Positions 1 to 8,297 of a stretch of 64,000 bases of DNA are shown one piece after another. The notes beneath the pieces were generated by a model. It saw only the letters and a program-made list of their open reading frames with translations. It was not told the DNA's origin and made no database searches. Each line of letters opens with the position of its first letter. The first letter of the stretch is position 1. The DNA is taken from assembly GCF_000429325.1 (NCBI RefSeq), contig NZ_KE386885.1, positions 1 through 64,000 of the forward strand, read 5' to 3'. Origin of the DNA: Fundidesulfovibrio putealis DSM 16056. GTDB taxonomy: Bacteria > Desulfobacterota > Desulfovibrionia > Desulfovibrionales > Desulfovibrionaceae. The translations under genes and the position numbers were made by a program.

Positions 1-733
1 GCCACCGCCCGCACCGCCCCGTCGCGGCTCTCCAACTACTGCCAGATCCTTGAGGACTCCTTCAAGATCTCCGGCACCCTGGACGCCGTGACCCCCATGG
101 GTCGCCAGCGCATCAAGCGCTACGAGTCCGACAAGAGCCTCAAGTACCTGAACACCGAACTGGAATACGCGGCCCTGAACAACGCCACCGCCAGCGCCGG
201 TGACGCCGGGACCGCCCGGCAGATGAAGGGCATGGAAGGTTTCATCTCCACCAACGACAAGTCCTACGCCTCCTACGCCGCCGGCAACGACTTCTCCGAG
301 GCCAAGCTCCTGGAGATGTCCCAGGCTTGCTACGAGGCGGGCGGCGAACCCAGCATGATCCTGGTGGGACCGGTGCAGGCCCGCAAGATCGCCAACTGGA
401 ACCAGGCCGGGCGCATCACCGTGAACACCTGATCCTCCGAGCAGATCGCCAGAGCTCTGGGCTATGGCCGTCATGGTGCTGGAGCCCCTCTTCGGGCACA
501 TGAGGGTCATCATCGACCGCTACCTGGCCAAGGACGACGACGCCGGGACCAAGTACGACCGCGTGTACGTCTACGACCCCAGCCGCTGCTCCATGGCAAC
601 CTCACTCACCTTCACGTTTGTGGAACAGGCCCAGACCGGCGACTCCATCACGTTTCAGTCCATCGTGGAGGCCACCTTCGTGAGCTTAGGCGAGAAGTCC
701 GCCGCCAAGTGCAAGAAGTGCGCGACCGACTAA
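1..733 (+). pseudogene. Phage major capsid protein remnant (DUF5309/SU10-like), broken
   Basis: The frame open at the window edge encodes RTAPSRLSNYCQIL and continues through an HK97-fold-like body to GRITVNT, where TGA (430-432) stops it. The same frame would continue SSEQIARALG, but the matching C-terminal part (GHMRVIIDRYL, then a YVYDPS segment) is one frame over, about 464-733. So there are two lesions: a stop, and a frameshift near 463-475. I recognise the N-terminal pattern and the late 'R-V-I-L-x-R-Y-L ... Y-x-Y-D-P' pattern as belonging to DUF5309 capsid proteins of SU10-like phages. The 5' end lies outside the window. A recoding signal is an alternative, but none is visible. Family call is from memory and moderately sure; the breakage is directly visible. 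Confidence 0.62.
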
Positions 734-801
734 CGGACTGATCAACACCTAACCCCAACGGGGCGGGCCGCATGGCCCGCCCCCCTCCCATAGGATGAGC
801 G

Positions 802-1017
802 ATGATAGAACACCGCATAACGTTTACCGAAGAAGAGTTGGTGGCCTCCGCCACTCAGGACAACCTGTCCATCCTGGCCCTGACCAAATTTCTGCGCAGC
901 CTGCCCAGCGACCAGCGAGGGTTCTTCAAGGACTGCCGCATCGAGGCCGTGATCCCCATCTACATGCCGCGCACATCTGCGGAGCGAGTTCAGGCCTGTC
1001 TCTTCCATGGAAAGTGA
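802..1017 (+). CDS. Small hypothetical protein, prophage-associated
   Basis: Encodes 71 residues starting MIEHRITFTEEELVASATQ, with a Shine-Dalgarno-like AGGATGAG just before the ATG. It lies 68 bp after the broken capsid gene on the same strand, so it is probably the next gene of the phage structural module. It is soluble and mixed-charge, with no membrane segment or motif I can name. The in-frame start at 802 is preferred to the overlapping frame from 795, which is arginine/histidine-rich low-complexity shadow. Function unknown; it may be non-functional together with the capsid remnant. Confidence 0.5.
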   Translation: MIEHRITFTEEELVASATQDNLSILALTKFLRSLPSDQRGFFKDCRIEAVIPIYMPRTSAERVQACLFHGK

Positions 1018-1165
1018 GAGCGTGTGAGGGGAGGGCAACGAATACTCAAATGAGAGCGCAAAAAGAGAGAACGGGAGCGCCGAAGCGGCACTCCTTCCAG
1101 GGGTAAGACCTCTATCGAAATCCCGACCGACCGGATGAACCGACCGGGATCGACGGCGAGACCAA

Positions 1166-1495
1166 TCAGCCGCGACGGCTTGAATAGTAGCCGAGAGCAC
1201 CGGTGTGCTCATCCAACGGTGGCTGGAAGGATATGCCCATTTCGTTGAATTGGCTCCACATCACCATGTAGCTGACGCCTTTAAGGTACTTGTAATCGTA
1301 ATGGTCGTCCTTCACGACACCCTGTTTTCCCGTGAGACTGCTCTCCGGGAAGCTGAGCAGCCTGAAGTTGGCCCCTCCCCGGCTGATGTCCATCAGCTGT
1401 GCGTTGTACAGTTGACCATCGATCTCAATGTCGTAGTCATAGCCGTTGGCGTGTCGTTGCGCGAAAGTGCGAGCATAAACCCTGCGTTCATTCAT
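1166..1495 (-). CDS. PilZ-domain c-di-GMP-binding protein
   Basis: A 109-residue protein that is essentially one PilZ domain. The start MNERRVYAR is chosen because AGGAGG sits 6 nt before this ATG; the upstream extension of the frame has no ribosome site. It carries the arginine motif ERRVYAR near residues 3-9 and the second motif DISRGGANF near residues 37-45, the two elements that hold c-di-GMP in PilZ proteins. No other domain is present, so it probably acts as a small adaptor whose partner is not encoded beside it. It borders the phage remnant but has ordinary host-like composition. Two diguanylate cyclases are encoded elsewhere in the window. Confidence 0.72.
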   Translation of the reverse strand: MNERRVYARTFAQRHANGYDYDIEIDGQLYNAQLMDISRGGANFRLLSFPESSLTGKQGVVKDDHYDYKYLKGVSYMVMWSQFNEMGISFQPPLDEHTGALGYYSSRRG

Positions 1496-1908
1496 AGCGC
1501 CTCCTGTGCGCCGAGTGTGTCCGCCGTACAATCCTCTTTGCCCGTCGGTATCCACCCCAGAGCAAAGCCCATTGAAACGCAGCAAAATGCGAACCAATAT
1601 CGCATAGAATTTTCACACACTATTTCAGCCGCATACTTAACATCGTACTGGAAACATGTCGCCATCTCCGACCTGACCGTCGAAGAATTTTACACTCTTT
1701 TGAATCATCTCCCAAACAGCCGCCTTGCCACAAAGTGGACCATCAGGATTTACCGAATGAATTATCCGCGATTCAACCTCCCTCCTTCTACATGCCTGGA
1801 ACTCTGAGCCGACGACCTCCAGGCGTATTGCTCATTTTCCGCATTCCCTCTGGCAACGCCGCACGAAATCCCGTAAGGTAAGCGCAGAACCCCCTTAAGG
1901 AGACCATT
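1496..1908. other. 413-bp intergenic region, no gene recognised
   Basis: Lies between the divergent PilZ and gnd genes and is more AT-rich than its surroundings (especially 1590-1780). It must hold promoters for both. A plus-strand frame is open across 1205-1807, but its first half is antisense to PilZ and it has no convincing start or ribosome site. I see no clear hairpin or repeat. Confidence 0.5.
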
Positions 1909-2817
1909 ATGCGAATCGGTTTGGCTGGCCTTGGCCGAATGGGAATGAACATGGTCCGCCGCCTGCTCCAGGGCGGCCACGAAGTCGTGGCCTACAACCG
2001 CACGCCCGCGAAAGTGGACGAGATCGCCTCCGAGGGGGCCATCGCCTCCTACTCGCTGGCCGAGATGGTCTCAAAGCTGGACGCGCCGCGCGTGGTCTGG
2101 CTGATGCTGCCCGCAGGGGCCGTCACCGAGGAGCACATCGAGGAATTGAAGCCCCTGCTCTCTCCCGGCGACATCGTGATCGAAGGCGGCAACTCCCGTT
2201 TCACCGACGACGTGCGCCGCGCTCCCGAGTTCGCCAAGCTCGGCGTCACCTACCTGGACGCTGGCGTGTCCGGCGGCGTCTGGGGCCTCAAGGTGGGCTA
2301 CTGCACCATGGTGGGCGGCCCGCTCCCGGCCTTCACGCACATCGAGCCGATCTTGAAGACCCTGGCTCCGCCCGAAGGCTACATGCACTGCGGCGAGACC
2401 GGGTCCGGCCACTATGTGAAGATGATCCACAACGCCATCGAATACGGCATGATGCAGGCCTACGCCGAAGGCTTCGCCCTGCTGGACGCCTCGCGCTATT
2501 CCGAAGGGCTCGACTTCGCCAAGCTCTCGCACCTGTGGAACCAGGGCAGCGTGGTGCGCTCCTGGCTGCTGGAACTGTGCGAGGACATGTTCGCCAAGGA
2601 CGCCCGCCTCTCCGGCCTCAAGGCCTACGTGGACGACTCGGGCGAGGGCCGTTGGAGCGTGCAGGAGGCCGTGGACAACGCCGTTCCCGCACCGGTGCTG
2701 ACCCTGGCCCTGATGGAGCGGTTCCGATCCCGCAAGGAGAACGACTTCGGCGACCGGGTGCTGGCAGGCCTTCGCAACGAATTCGGCGGACACGCCGTAG
2801 TCAGGAAGGAGAAATAG
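1909..2817 (+). CDS. gnd: 6-phosphogluconate dehydrogenase, decarboxylating (short NAD-type)
   Basis: 302 residues. It converts 6-phosphogluconate to ribulose 5-phosphate and CO2 with reduction of NAD(P), in the cytoplasm. The N-terminal Rossmann motif is GLAGLGRMGMN (residues 4-14), and the substrate-loop region includes VSGGVWGL and GSGHYVKMIHN, where the lysine and histidine-asparagine of the catalytic site are expected. Its length matches the roughly 300-residue GndA/YqeC-type enzymes, which are usually NAD-dependent, not the 470-residue classical form. TTAAGGAGA precedes the start. It is the first gene of a three-gene operon: zwf begins 2 nt after it and pgl follows, so the whole oxidative pentose-phosphate branch is co-expressed. 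Coenzyme preference is inferred from family only. Confidence 0.9.
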   Translation: MRIGLAGLGRMGMNMVRRLLQGGHEVVAYNRTPAKVDEIASEGAIASYSLAEMVSKLDAPRVVWLMLPAGAVTEEHIEELKPLLSPGDIVIEGGNSRFTDDVRRAPEFAKLGVTYLDAGVSGGVWGLKVGYCTMVGGPLPAFTHIEPILKTLAPPEGYMHCGETGSGHYVKMIHNAIEYGMMQAYAEGFALLDASRYSEGLDFAKLSHLWNQGSVVRSWLLELCEDMFAKDARLSGLKAYVDDSGEGRWSVQEAVDNAVPAPVLTLALMERFRSRKENDFGDRVLAGLRNEFGGHAVVRKEK

Positions 2818-2819
2818 CC

Positions 2820-4370
2820 GTGGCGTTCGATCTGAAGAGAGCCGACGACGCGCCGGGATGCCGGATGACCGAGCGCCCCGAAGACTGCACCATTGTCATC
2901 TTCGGCGCTTCCGGAGACCTCTCCTCGCGCAAGCTCTTCCCGGCGTTGTCTCGGCTCTTCGAGGTGGGCGGCCTGCCCGGCAACTTCGCCATAGTCGGCA
3001 CGGCGCGCACCCAAATGAGTACGGACGAATTCCGCGAGAAGGTGCGCAGCTGGCTGGAAGCCAGCGGCAACCTGGCCTCCATGGACTGGAACGTCTTCGC
3101 CCCCAGGCTGTCCTACCAAGCCCTGGAATACGACGCCCCAGCCAGCTACCAGGAGCTGCGCGGCGCCATAGAGTCGGCGGAGACGCAGCTGGGCCTTCCC
3201 GGCAACCGCATGTTTTACCTGGCCATCCCGCCCACGCTCTACGAGAGCGTTTCCGGCATGCTGGGCGTCGCCGGACTTGCCAGGAAAAAATCCAAGGAAC
3301 TCTGGACGCGCATCGTGGTGGAGAAGCCCTTCGGGCGCGACCTGGACTCCTCGCGCGTGCTGGATGCGGCCATGCACGAACACTTCGAGGAAGAGCAGAT
3401 CTTCCGCATCGACCACTACCTGGCCAAGGAGACCGTCCAGAACGTCCTGCTGTTCCGCTTCGCCAACTCCGTGTTTGAGCCGGTCTGGAACCGCAACTTC
3501 GTGGACTACGTGTCCATCCTGGCCGCCGAGGAGCTGGGCGTAGAGCACCGCGCCGGATACTACGAAGAGGCCGGGGTGCTCCGGGACATGTTCCAGAACC
3601 ACATGATGCAGCTTCTGGCCATGGCCGCCATGGAACCTCCCTCGGTGTTCAGGGCCAGGGAAGTGCTGGACGAAAAGACCAAGCTCTACAGGAGCCTGCG
3701 TCCGTTCGATCCGGCCAAGGGCTTCGGACAGCTTGTGCTGGGCCAGTACGCGGCGAGCGAGGACGGGTCCAAGATCGGCTACCGGCAGGAGCCGGGCGTC
3801 TCGCCCAAATCCAACACTCCGACTTTCGCCATGCTGAAGACTTACGTGGACAACTGGCGCTGGCAGGGAGTGCCGTTCTACATCTGCTCCGGCAAGCGCA
3901 TGGAGCGCAAGATCACGCGCATCGTGGTGCAGTTCAAGGAAGTGCCCCACTCCATCTACCGCGACATCGTGGGCGAGCACGTCCAGGCCAACCGGCTGCT
4001 CATGGAGGTCTACCCCAACGAGACCATCAACCTGACGCTCCAGGCCAAGAAATCCGGCGAAGGCTTCTGCCTGCGCACGGCAACCATGAGCTTCAACTTC
4101 AAGGACGGCTACGAAGGCCCGCCGCTGGACTCCTATGAGAAGGTCATCCTGGACTGCATGCTGGGCGACCACATGCTCTTCTGGCGCCAGGACGGCGTGG
4201 AGCTCTCCTGGACCTACCTCACCCCCATCCTCCAGATGTGCGAGCAGTGCGAAACCATGGACGAGAACCTCAAGTTCTACCCGGCTGGCAGCTGGGGTCC
4301 CAGGGACGCCAACATGATCCACCTCAACTACCTGAAGGACCTGCTGATCAATGAACGCCGCAGAGCTTGA
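2820..4370 (+). CDS. zwf: Glucose-6-phosphate 1-dehydrogenase
   Basis: About 516 residues. It oxidises glucose 6-phosphate to 6-phosphogluconolactone and is the entry enzyme of the oxidative pentose-phosphate pathway. The nucleotide motif GASGDLSSRKLFPAL lies near residues 27-41, and the active-site motif RIDHYLAKE includes the catalytic histidine region. The GTG at 2820 is chosen because AAGGAG precedes it inside the end of gnd; ATG at 2865 (MTERPEDC) is the alternative and would remove 15 residues. The much longer frame starting at 2535 overlaps gnd and is not real. It overlaps the downstream pgl gene by 20 bp, which suggests translational coupling. Confidence 0.93.
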   Translation: MAFDLKRADDAPGCRMTERPEDCTIVIFGASGDLSSRKLFPALSRLFEVGGLPGNFAIVGTARTQMSTDEFREKVRSWLEASGNLASMDWNVFAPRLSYQALEYDAPASYQELRGAIESAETQLGLPGNRMFYLAIPPTLYESVSGMLGVAGLARKKSKELWTRIVVEKPFGRDLDSSRVLDAAMHEHFEEEQIFRIDHYLAKETVQNVLLFRFANSVFEPVWNRNFVDYVSILAAEELGVEHRAGYYEEAGVLRDMFQNHMMQLLAMAAMEPPSVFRAREVLDEKTKLYRSLRPFDPAKGFGQLVLGQYAASEDGSKIGYRQEPGVSPKSNTPTFAMLKTYVDNWRWQGVPFYICSGKRMERKITRIVVQFKEVPHSIYRDIVGEHVQANRLLMEVYPNETINLTLQAKKSGEGFCLRTATMSFNFKDGYEGPPLDSYEKVILDCMLGDHMLFWRQDGVELSWTYLTPILQMCEQCETMDENLKFYPAGSWGPRDANMIHLNYLKDLLINERRRA

Positions 4371-5061
4371 GCTGTTCCCGGACCTGGAATCCGCCTGCGC
4401 CCGCGCGTCGTCGCTTACGGCCCGCGCGGCCAGGGATGCGGTCGCAGCGCGAGGCCGCTTCACCCTGGCCCTGTCCGGCGGCTCCACCCCGGCCCGCTAC
4501 TTCGAGCGTCTGGGCGCGCAGGACCTGCCCTGGCAGGCCGTTCACGTGTTCTGGGCGGACGAGCGGCTTGTGGCGCACGACGACCCGGCCAGCAACTACG
4601 CCCTGGCGCGCGCGCATCTGTTCACGCGCGCCCCCATCCCGGCGGAAAATATTCACCCCATGGCCGACCCCGCCCTGCCGCTCGAAGCACTGGAGGCCCA
4701 GGCGCAGGCCTGCGAGGCCATGTTGCGGAGCTTCTTCGGCGCAGGCGGCTTCCCGGCGTTCGACGCCGTCCATCTGGGAGTCGGCGATGACGGCCACACC
4801 GCATCGCTCTTTCCGGGACAACCCGCCCTGGACGAGAGCACGCGCTGGGTCCTGCCCGTGGTCTACGACAAGTCCAAGCCGCCTGTCCCGCGCCTGACGT
4901 TGACCCTGCCGGTGCTCAACGCGGCTCGGCTGGCCTTCTTCCTGGTGTCCGGGCAGGGCAAGACGGCGCTTGCCAGGGATATCCTCGAGGGACGCGGCGC
5001 GGGATATCCGGCGTCGCATGTGCGCCCGGCTGGGGAGCTTTTCTGGCTGGCAGGGGAATAA
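4351..5061 (+). CDS. pgl: 6-phosphogluconolactonase
   Basis: 236 residues. It hydrolyses 6-phosphogluconolactone to 6-phosphogluconate, between the steps of the two upstream enzymes. Family features are LALSGGSTPARYF near residues 39-51 (the phosphate-binding loop of the NagB/6PGL fold), the FWADERLV segment near residue 70, and GVGDDGHTASLFPG near residue 150. The start ATGAACGCC lies inside the last 20 bp of zwf. Length matches DevB-type lactonases. With gnd and zwf it completes a self-contained NAD(P)H and pentose-generating unit. Confidence 0.92.
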   Translation: MNAAELELFPDLESACARASSLTARAARDAVAARGRFTLALSGGSTPARYFERLGAQDLPWQAVHVFWADERLVAHDDPASNYALARAHLFTRAPIPAENIHPMADPALPLEALEAQAQACEAMLRSFFGAGGFPAFDAVHLGVGDDGHTASLFPGQPALDESTRWVLPVVYDKSKPPVPRLTLTLPVLNAARLAFFLVSGQGKTALARDILEGRGAGYPASHVRPAGELFWLAGE

Positions 5062-5124
5062 GACGAGCGGGCTGAACGTGATTCCTGCAGGGCGTGACGC
5101 CAACGGCGCCGGAATCATCAGGGA

Positions 5125-5733
5125 CTATTGGACCGCCTTTGCGGCGATGGCAGGGCCGAGATGCGGCAGCACGGTTTCGCGCATGTCGTCGGGCGTGTTG
5201 GGCTTGCCGTCCGGACCGGCGGAGCCGATGGTGTCTTCGGGGCACCATGAACCGTATTTCCCGCAGCTCTGTTCGGACAGGTTCAGCATAAGCGGGGAAT
5301 TCCACGGATCCCGAAGATTGGCCTCATCCAGCTTCGAGCCGCCTTCGCCGCTGGACAAGGTCCAGACCCTCTCCATGGCGCTCCGCAGGGTGGCGGCGCA
5401 GGGTGAATCCGCAGGAAGGGACCGAAGGTCCTCCAGACCGAGGCATTTGTCTTCAGTCCCGGTTATCCCAGGGATATCCGCGAGAAGTGCGTTTTGAGTC
5501 ACCTTGGTCAGATAAAGAGCCAGTGACAACTGCTTGAGCCGCAGCCGGGCATCCATGACGGCGTCCGCATTCGCCTCAGCCCTGGTGGCGGCAGGCAGTC
5601 CCGCCAGGCGCGTCTCGCGCCAGCCAAGCCACCCCGCAGCGACCAGCAGCGCGCCGCACAGGCACAGCGCGTACAGGCGCACGCCGCGCAGGGCCGCGCG
5701 CTCCCGGCCGGATATCCACGCCGACAGCTCCAT
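5125..5733 (-). CDS. Membrane-anchored pseudopilin-like protein
   Basis: 202 residues with one N-terminal membrane segment (about residues 19-36, YALCLCGALLVAAGWLG), then a periplasmic domain. Near the C-terminus DPWNSPLML and IGSAGPDGKPNTPDD resemble the end of type II secretion GspG-like major pseudopilins (DPWG-x-P ... GADG-x-PGT-x-DD), including the acidic calcium-site region. No prepilin peptidase motif is visible at the N-terminus, so this is a GspG-C-domain protein on a plain anchor, not a classical pseudopilin. It starts 3 nt after the TtuA-like gene, probably the last cistron of that operon, although a functional link is not obvious. Confidence 0.55.
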   Translation of the reverse strand: MELSAWISGRERAALRGVRLYALCLCGALLVAAGWLGWRETRLAGLPAATRAEANADAVMDARLRLKQLSLALYLTKVTQNALLADIPGITGTEDKCLGLEDLRSLPADSPCAATLRSAMERVWTLSSGEGGSKLDEANLRDPWNSPLMLNLSEQSCGKYGSWCPEDTIGSAGPDGKPNTPDDMRETVLPHLGPAIAAKAVQ

Positions 5734-5736
5734 GAC

Positions 5737-6633
5737 CTAGCTCTCCAGAACCTGCTTGATCCGGCACACCCCGCACATTTCCTGCGAGGACGGGAACCCG
5801 CAGTGCGAGCATTCGTTCAGCGGCGGGGCGCTCTCCTGGATGGCCTCGAAGGCGGGCTTTCCGCGCTCCAGGAAGTGGCCGTAGAACTGCATCTTCATGC
5901 CCGGGCTGTTCTCCTCCAGGCTGGCCAGCAGCTTCTTGTGCCCGGTGAAACTCGCGCCCCCGGAGTAGGGGCAGGCGGCCAGCACGTGCTCGATGCCCTT
6001 CAGGAAGCACCACACGGCGGTCTCGTATTCGGTCAGGCGGCACAGAGGCTTGACCTTCTTGACGAATTTCCCCTCGGCTGGCTTCACCGGTCCCTGCCCG
6101 GCCAGATAGGCCCGGTCCCAGCGCAGGGTGTTGGCGAACAGGCGGGCCACCTCGTCGTCCAGGTTGTGTCCCGTGGCCAGCACGTTGAACCCGTTCTCGT
6201 AGGCGAAGCGGTTGAACCAGTGGCGCTTTATCTTGCCGCACACCGAACAGATGGGGCGGTTAATGTGCTTCTTCACCAGGGGGATGGGCAGGCCTTTGCT
6301 GGCCGTCTCCAGGATGTGATACTCGATGCCGTGCTTTTGGCAGAACGCTTCCACGGTGGCGCGGGCGCACTCTGAGGACACGGGGATGCCCAGGTCGATG
6401 TGCAGGGCGGTGATGGAATAGCCCAGCTCCGTGAGCGCCAGCAGCAGGCCCAGGGAATCCTTGCCCCCGGACACGGCCAGCAGCACGCGGTCTTCCGTGG
6501 TGAACTGTTTGTGGTCGTGGATGCCGCGCTCCACCTGCTTCAGGAAATAGGTCTCGAAACAGGGCGCGCAAAATCCGGTGTGATGGCTGGGGAGGGCCAC
6601 CTGGGCGACTTCCCCGCAACGGCGGCACTTCAT
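5737..6633 (-). CDS. TtuA/TtcA-family tRNA 2-thiolation protein
   Basis: 298 residues. Members of this family adenylate a tRNA base and insert sulfur, usually using a bound [4Fe-4S] cluster. Visible features: an N-terminal zinc-finger pair CRRCG and CAPC (residues 3-24), the ATP-pyrophosphatase P-loop SGGKDS (about residues 57-62), a central CSVCG (near residue 130) with a later CPYSGG as the expected cluster ligands, and a C-terminal zinc-finger pair CSHCG and CGVC. This double zinc-finger layout is the TtuA (thermophile U54 thiolase) subtype rather than plain TtcA. The start MKCRRCG at 6633 follows a GGGGGTAGG ribosome site; the longer frame is rejected. A MoaD/ThiS-like gene sits 4 nt upstream, which supports a sulfur-carrier mechanism. 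Confidence 0.82.
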   Translation of the reverse strand: MKCRRCGEVAQVALPSHHTGFCAPCFETYFLKQVERGIHDHKQFTTEDRVLLAVSGGKDSLGLLLALTELGYSITALHIDLGIPVSSECARATVEAFCQKHGIEYHILETASKGLPIPLVKKHINRPICSVCGKIKRHWFNRFAYENGFNVLATGHNLDDEVARLFANTLRWDRAYLAGQGPVKPAEGKFVKKVKPLCRLTEYETAVWCFLKGIEHVLAACPYSGGASFTGHKKLLASLEENSPGMKMQFYGHFLERGKPAFEAIQESAPPLNECSHCGFPSSQEMCGVCRIKQVLES

Positions 6634-6637
6634 GGAC

Positions 6638-6835
6638 CTACCCCCTGGACACGACGTGGCGCACGCGGATCTCGCCCTCGTGTCCAATGGTGCGGTCCGG
6701 CGTGAGCAGTTCCCTGCCCCGGATGACCAGCACTTCGCCCGGCTTGAGTTTCAATTTGTTGAGCAGCTGCGTGACGGTGTTCAGACGGCGGAATTCCAGC
6801 CGTTCGCCCGTGGTTTCTATGAAGACGCTTACCAT
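6638..6835 (-). CDS. MoaD/ThiS-like sulfur carrier, probable partner of the TtuA-like enzyme
   Basis: 65 residues beginning MVSVFIETTGERLEFRR, with LKPGEVLVIRGRELL in the middle and ending RHVVSRG. Size, the beta-grasp pattern and position before the thiolase gene match TtuB-type carriers, which take sulfur as a C-terminal thiocarboxylate and deliver it to TtuA. TAGGAGCC lies 8 nt before the start, and the stop is 4 nt before the next start. Odd: the C-terminus is Ser-Arg-Gly rather than the canonical Gly-Gly. A single terminal glycine could still be adenylated, but this is unusual. The gene lies at the 3' end of a longer open frame whose upstream part is antisense to the response regulator. 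Confidence 0.7.
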   Translation of the reverse strand: MVSVFIETTGERLEFRRLNTVTQLLNKLKLKPGEVLVIRGRELLTPDRTIGHEGEIRVRHVVSRG

Positions 6836-6970
6836 ACGTCTGGCTCCTATCCCGACCGTCTCCGGAGGGCAAGCCTCCAGGAGGCCCGGAAACGTGTTGA
6901 CCGCATCGGGGTTTTTGAGCATACCCTCAACATGTAAGAGCGCGATACGCGCCAAGCTTTGGAGGTTTCC

Positions 6971-7348
6971 ATGACAGCGAAGAAGGTCCTTGTGGTGGAC
7001 GACGAAAAGCACATCCGCATGCTCTACCAGGAGGAACTGGAGGGTGAGGGATATGTCGTGGCCACCTCTGACGGCGAGGAAGCCATATTGTCCGTGCTGG
7101 AGCGCGAGAAACCCGCAGTGGTTGTCCTTGACATCAAGCTCGGGCCTAACCGGTCGGGCCTGGACCTGCTCCAGGAGATTCGCGGCAAGGATCAGGCCAT
7201 CCCGGTCATCCTGTCCACGGCCTACGACTCCTTCCAGCACGACCTCAAGTCCATCGCCGCGGACTATTATGTGGTCAAATCGGTGGACCTGACCGAACTC
7301 AAGGCCAAGGTGACCCTGGCCCTGGAAAAAGCAGCAGCCGGAGCCTAG
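6971..7348 (+). CDS. Single-domain response regulator
   Basis: 125 residues, essentially one CheY-like receiver domain. Visible are the acidic pair in VLVVDDEKHIR (residues 5-15), the phospho-acceptor aspartate in VVVLDIKLGPNRSG (about residue 53), the conserved threonine in ILSTAYD and the lysine in YYVVKSVD. No output domain follows, so it should act by protein contact or in a phosphorelay. The ATG at 6971 is chosen over 6959 because GGAGG sits 5 nt before it. No histidine kinase is adjacent, so its partner cannot be named. Confidence 0.88.
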   Translation: MTAKKVLVVDDEKHIRMLYQEELEGEGYVVATSDGEEAILSVLEREKPAVVVLDIKLGPNRSGLDLLQEIRGKDQAIPVILSTAYDSFQHDLKSIAADYYVVKSVDLTELKAKVTLALEKAAAGA

Positions 7349-7384
7349 CGTTGCCCCCTCAAGGCAAACACCGTTTATTTTGAG

Positions 7385-7394
7385 GATAATTATC
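7385..7394. promoter_or_regulatory. GATAATTATC palindrome upstream of the M50 protease gene
   Basis: A perfect 10-bp AT-rich palindrome in the 292-bp gap 7349-7640. It looks like the core of a Fur-family box but is shorter than a full 19-bp site, so regulator identity is speculative. The rest of this gap is very GC-rich, with overlapping short hairpins near 7505-7550 and no T-run. Confidence 0.2.
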
Positions 7395-7640
7395 TAGTTT
7401 TATTTCTCTTGTCCCAGAACGACAGTTCCAGATTGTTCCGGGACGCGACACGAGAGCCCGCCATGCACCGTCGGCCTGCCCCTGCGACCGCGCAGGCCGA
7501 CCGGAACAGGCCGGGGCCGGCCCCAGGCCATCCGGGCCCCGGTCGCCGGGTCTGAAACATTTTGAGGTGCGCCTGCCGCACGCGTCGCGACGCGCCCTGC
7601 TCCCCTTGCCCTCACCTGGGCTTCGTGCTAGCCCCCCACC

Positions 7641-8288
7641 ATGAATTTCGACGACCTGAGCCAGTTTCTCCTGAAGTTGGCCATCCTCGCTCCTCCCATG
7701 CTCATGGCCGTCACCTTCCACGAGGTCGCCCACGGCGCCGTGGCCGCCCTGCTGGGCGACCCCACCGCCAGGCTGGCCGGGAGGCTGACGCTCAACCCCA
7801 TCAAGCACCTGGACCCCATGGGCCTTCTGGCCTTCGTGCTCACCCAGATGATCGGCTGGGCCAAGCCTGTTCCTGTGGACGGTCGCTATTTCAAGAACCC
7901 CCGCGTGGGCATGATCCTGGTCTCCGCCGCAGGCCCCGCCTCCAACTTCGTGCTGGCTGTGCTCTCCGCGCTGTTCCTGGGCGTCCTGGCCTTCATGCTG
8001 AAGTTGTGGCCCGGCGGGTTCTTCCAGGCCTACCTGCTGGCCCCGCTCTGGTTCATGACCAAGGCCAGCGTACAGGTGAACCTGGCCCTGGGCGTGTTCA
8101 ACCTGCTGCCCATCCCGCCGCTCGACGGCGGCCATCTGCTCATGGGATTGCTCCCCAGGCGCTGGGCGTATGAACTCTCGCGCCTGGAGCGCTGGGGATT
8201 CGTCATCGTCATCCTGCTGGCCCTCACCGGGGTGCTCGGGCGTCTGCTCGGCCCCGTGGTGTCGTCACTGTACAACCTTCTGATCTAG
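7641..8288 (+). CDS. Site-2-protease family (M50) membrane metalloprotease
   Basis: 215 residues, strongly hydrophobic, with about five membrane segments. The zinc-binding HEVAHG motif lies near residues 28-33 inside the first segments, and the second metal-ligand motif NLLPIPPLDGG near residues 154-164. These define M50/S2P intramembrane zinc proteases. It is the short form without PDZ or CBS domains, common in Deltaproteobacteria; substrates are unknown. There is no good ribosome site before the ATG (CCCCCCACC precedes it), so the start is less certain than the family. trpS follows after 9 bp, suggesting cotranscription. Confidence 0.87.
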   Translation: MNFDDLSQFLLKLAILAPPMLMAVTFHEVAHGAVAALLGDPTARLAGRLTLNPIKHLDPMGLLAFVLTQMIGWAKPVPVDGRYFKNPRVGMILVSAAGPASNFVLAVLSALFLGVLAFMLKLWPGGFFQAYLLAPLWFMTKASVQVNLALGVFNLLPIPPLDGGHLLMGLLPRRWAYELSRLERWGFVIVILLALTGVLGRLLGPVVSSLYNLLI

Positions 8289-8297
8289 CGAGCCTCC

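Noticed and set aside
430-432. TGA in the capsid gene as another selenocysteine codon
   Set aside because: The continuation in the same frame does not match the family's C-terminus, which is in another frame, and capsids have no need for Sec; a nonsense mutation is simpler.
795-1106. 103-residue frame overlapping the small prophage ORF
   Set aside because: It is Arg/His/Pro-rich shadow; the 802 frame has the normal amino-acid mix and its own ribosome site.
1205-1807. 200-residue plus-strand open frame over PilZ and the gap
   Set aside because: Its first half is antisense to the PilZ gene, it has no ribosome site, and its sequence lacks family features.
7500-7550. GC-rich hairpin(s) as a terminator of the response regulator
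   Set aside because: Several overlapping stems in near-pure G/C sequence and no T-run; not distinguishable from composition.
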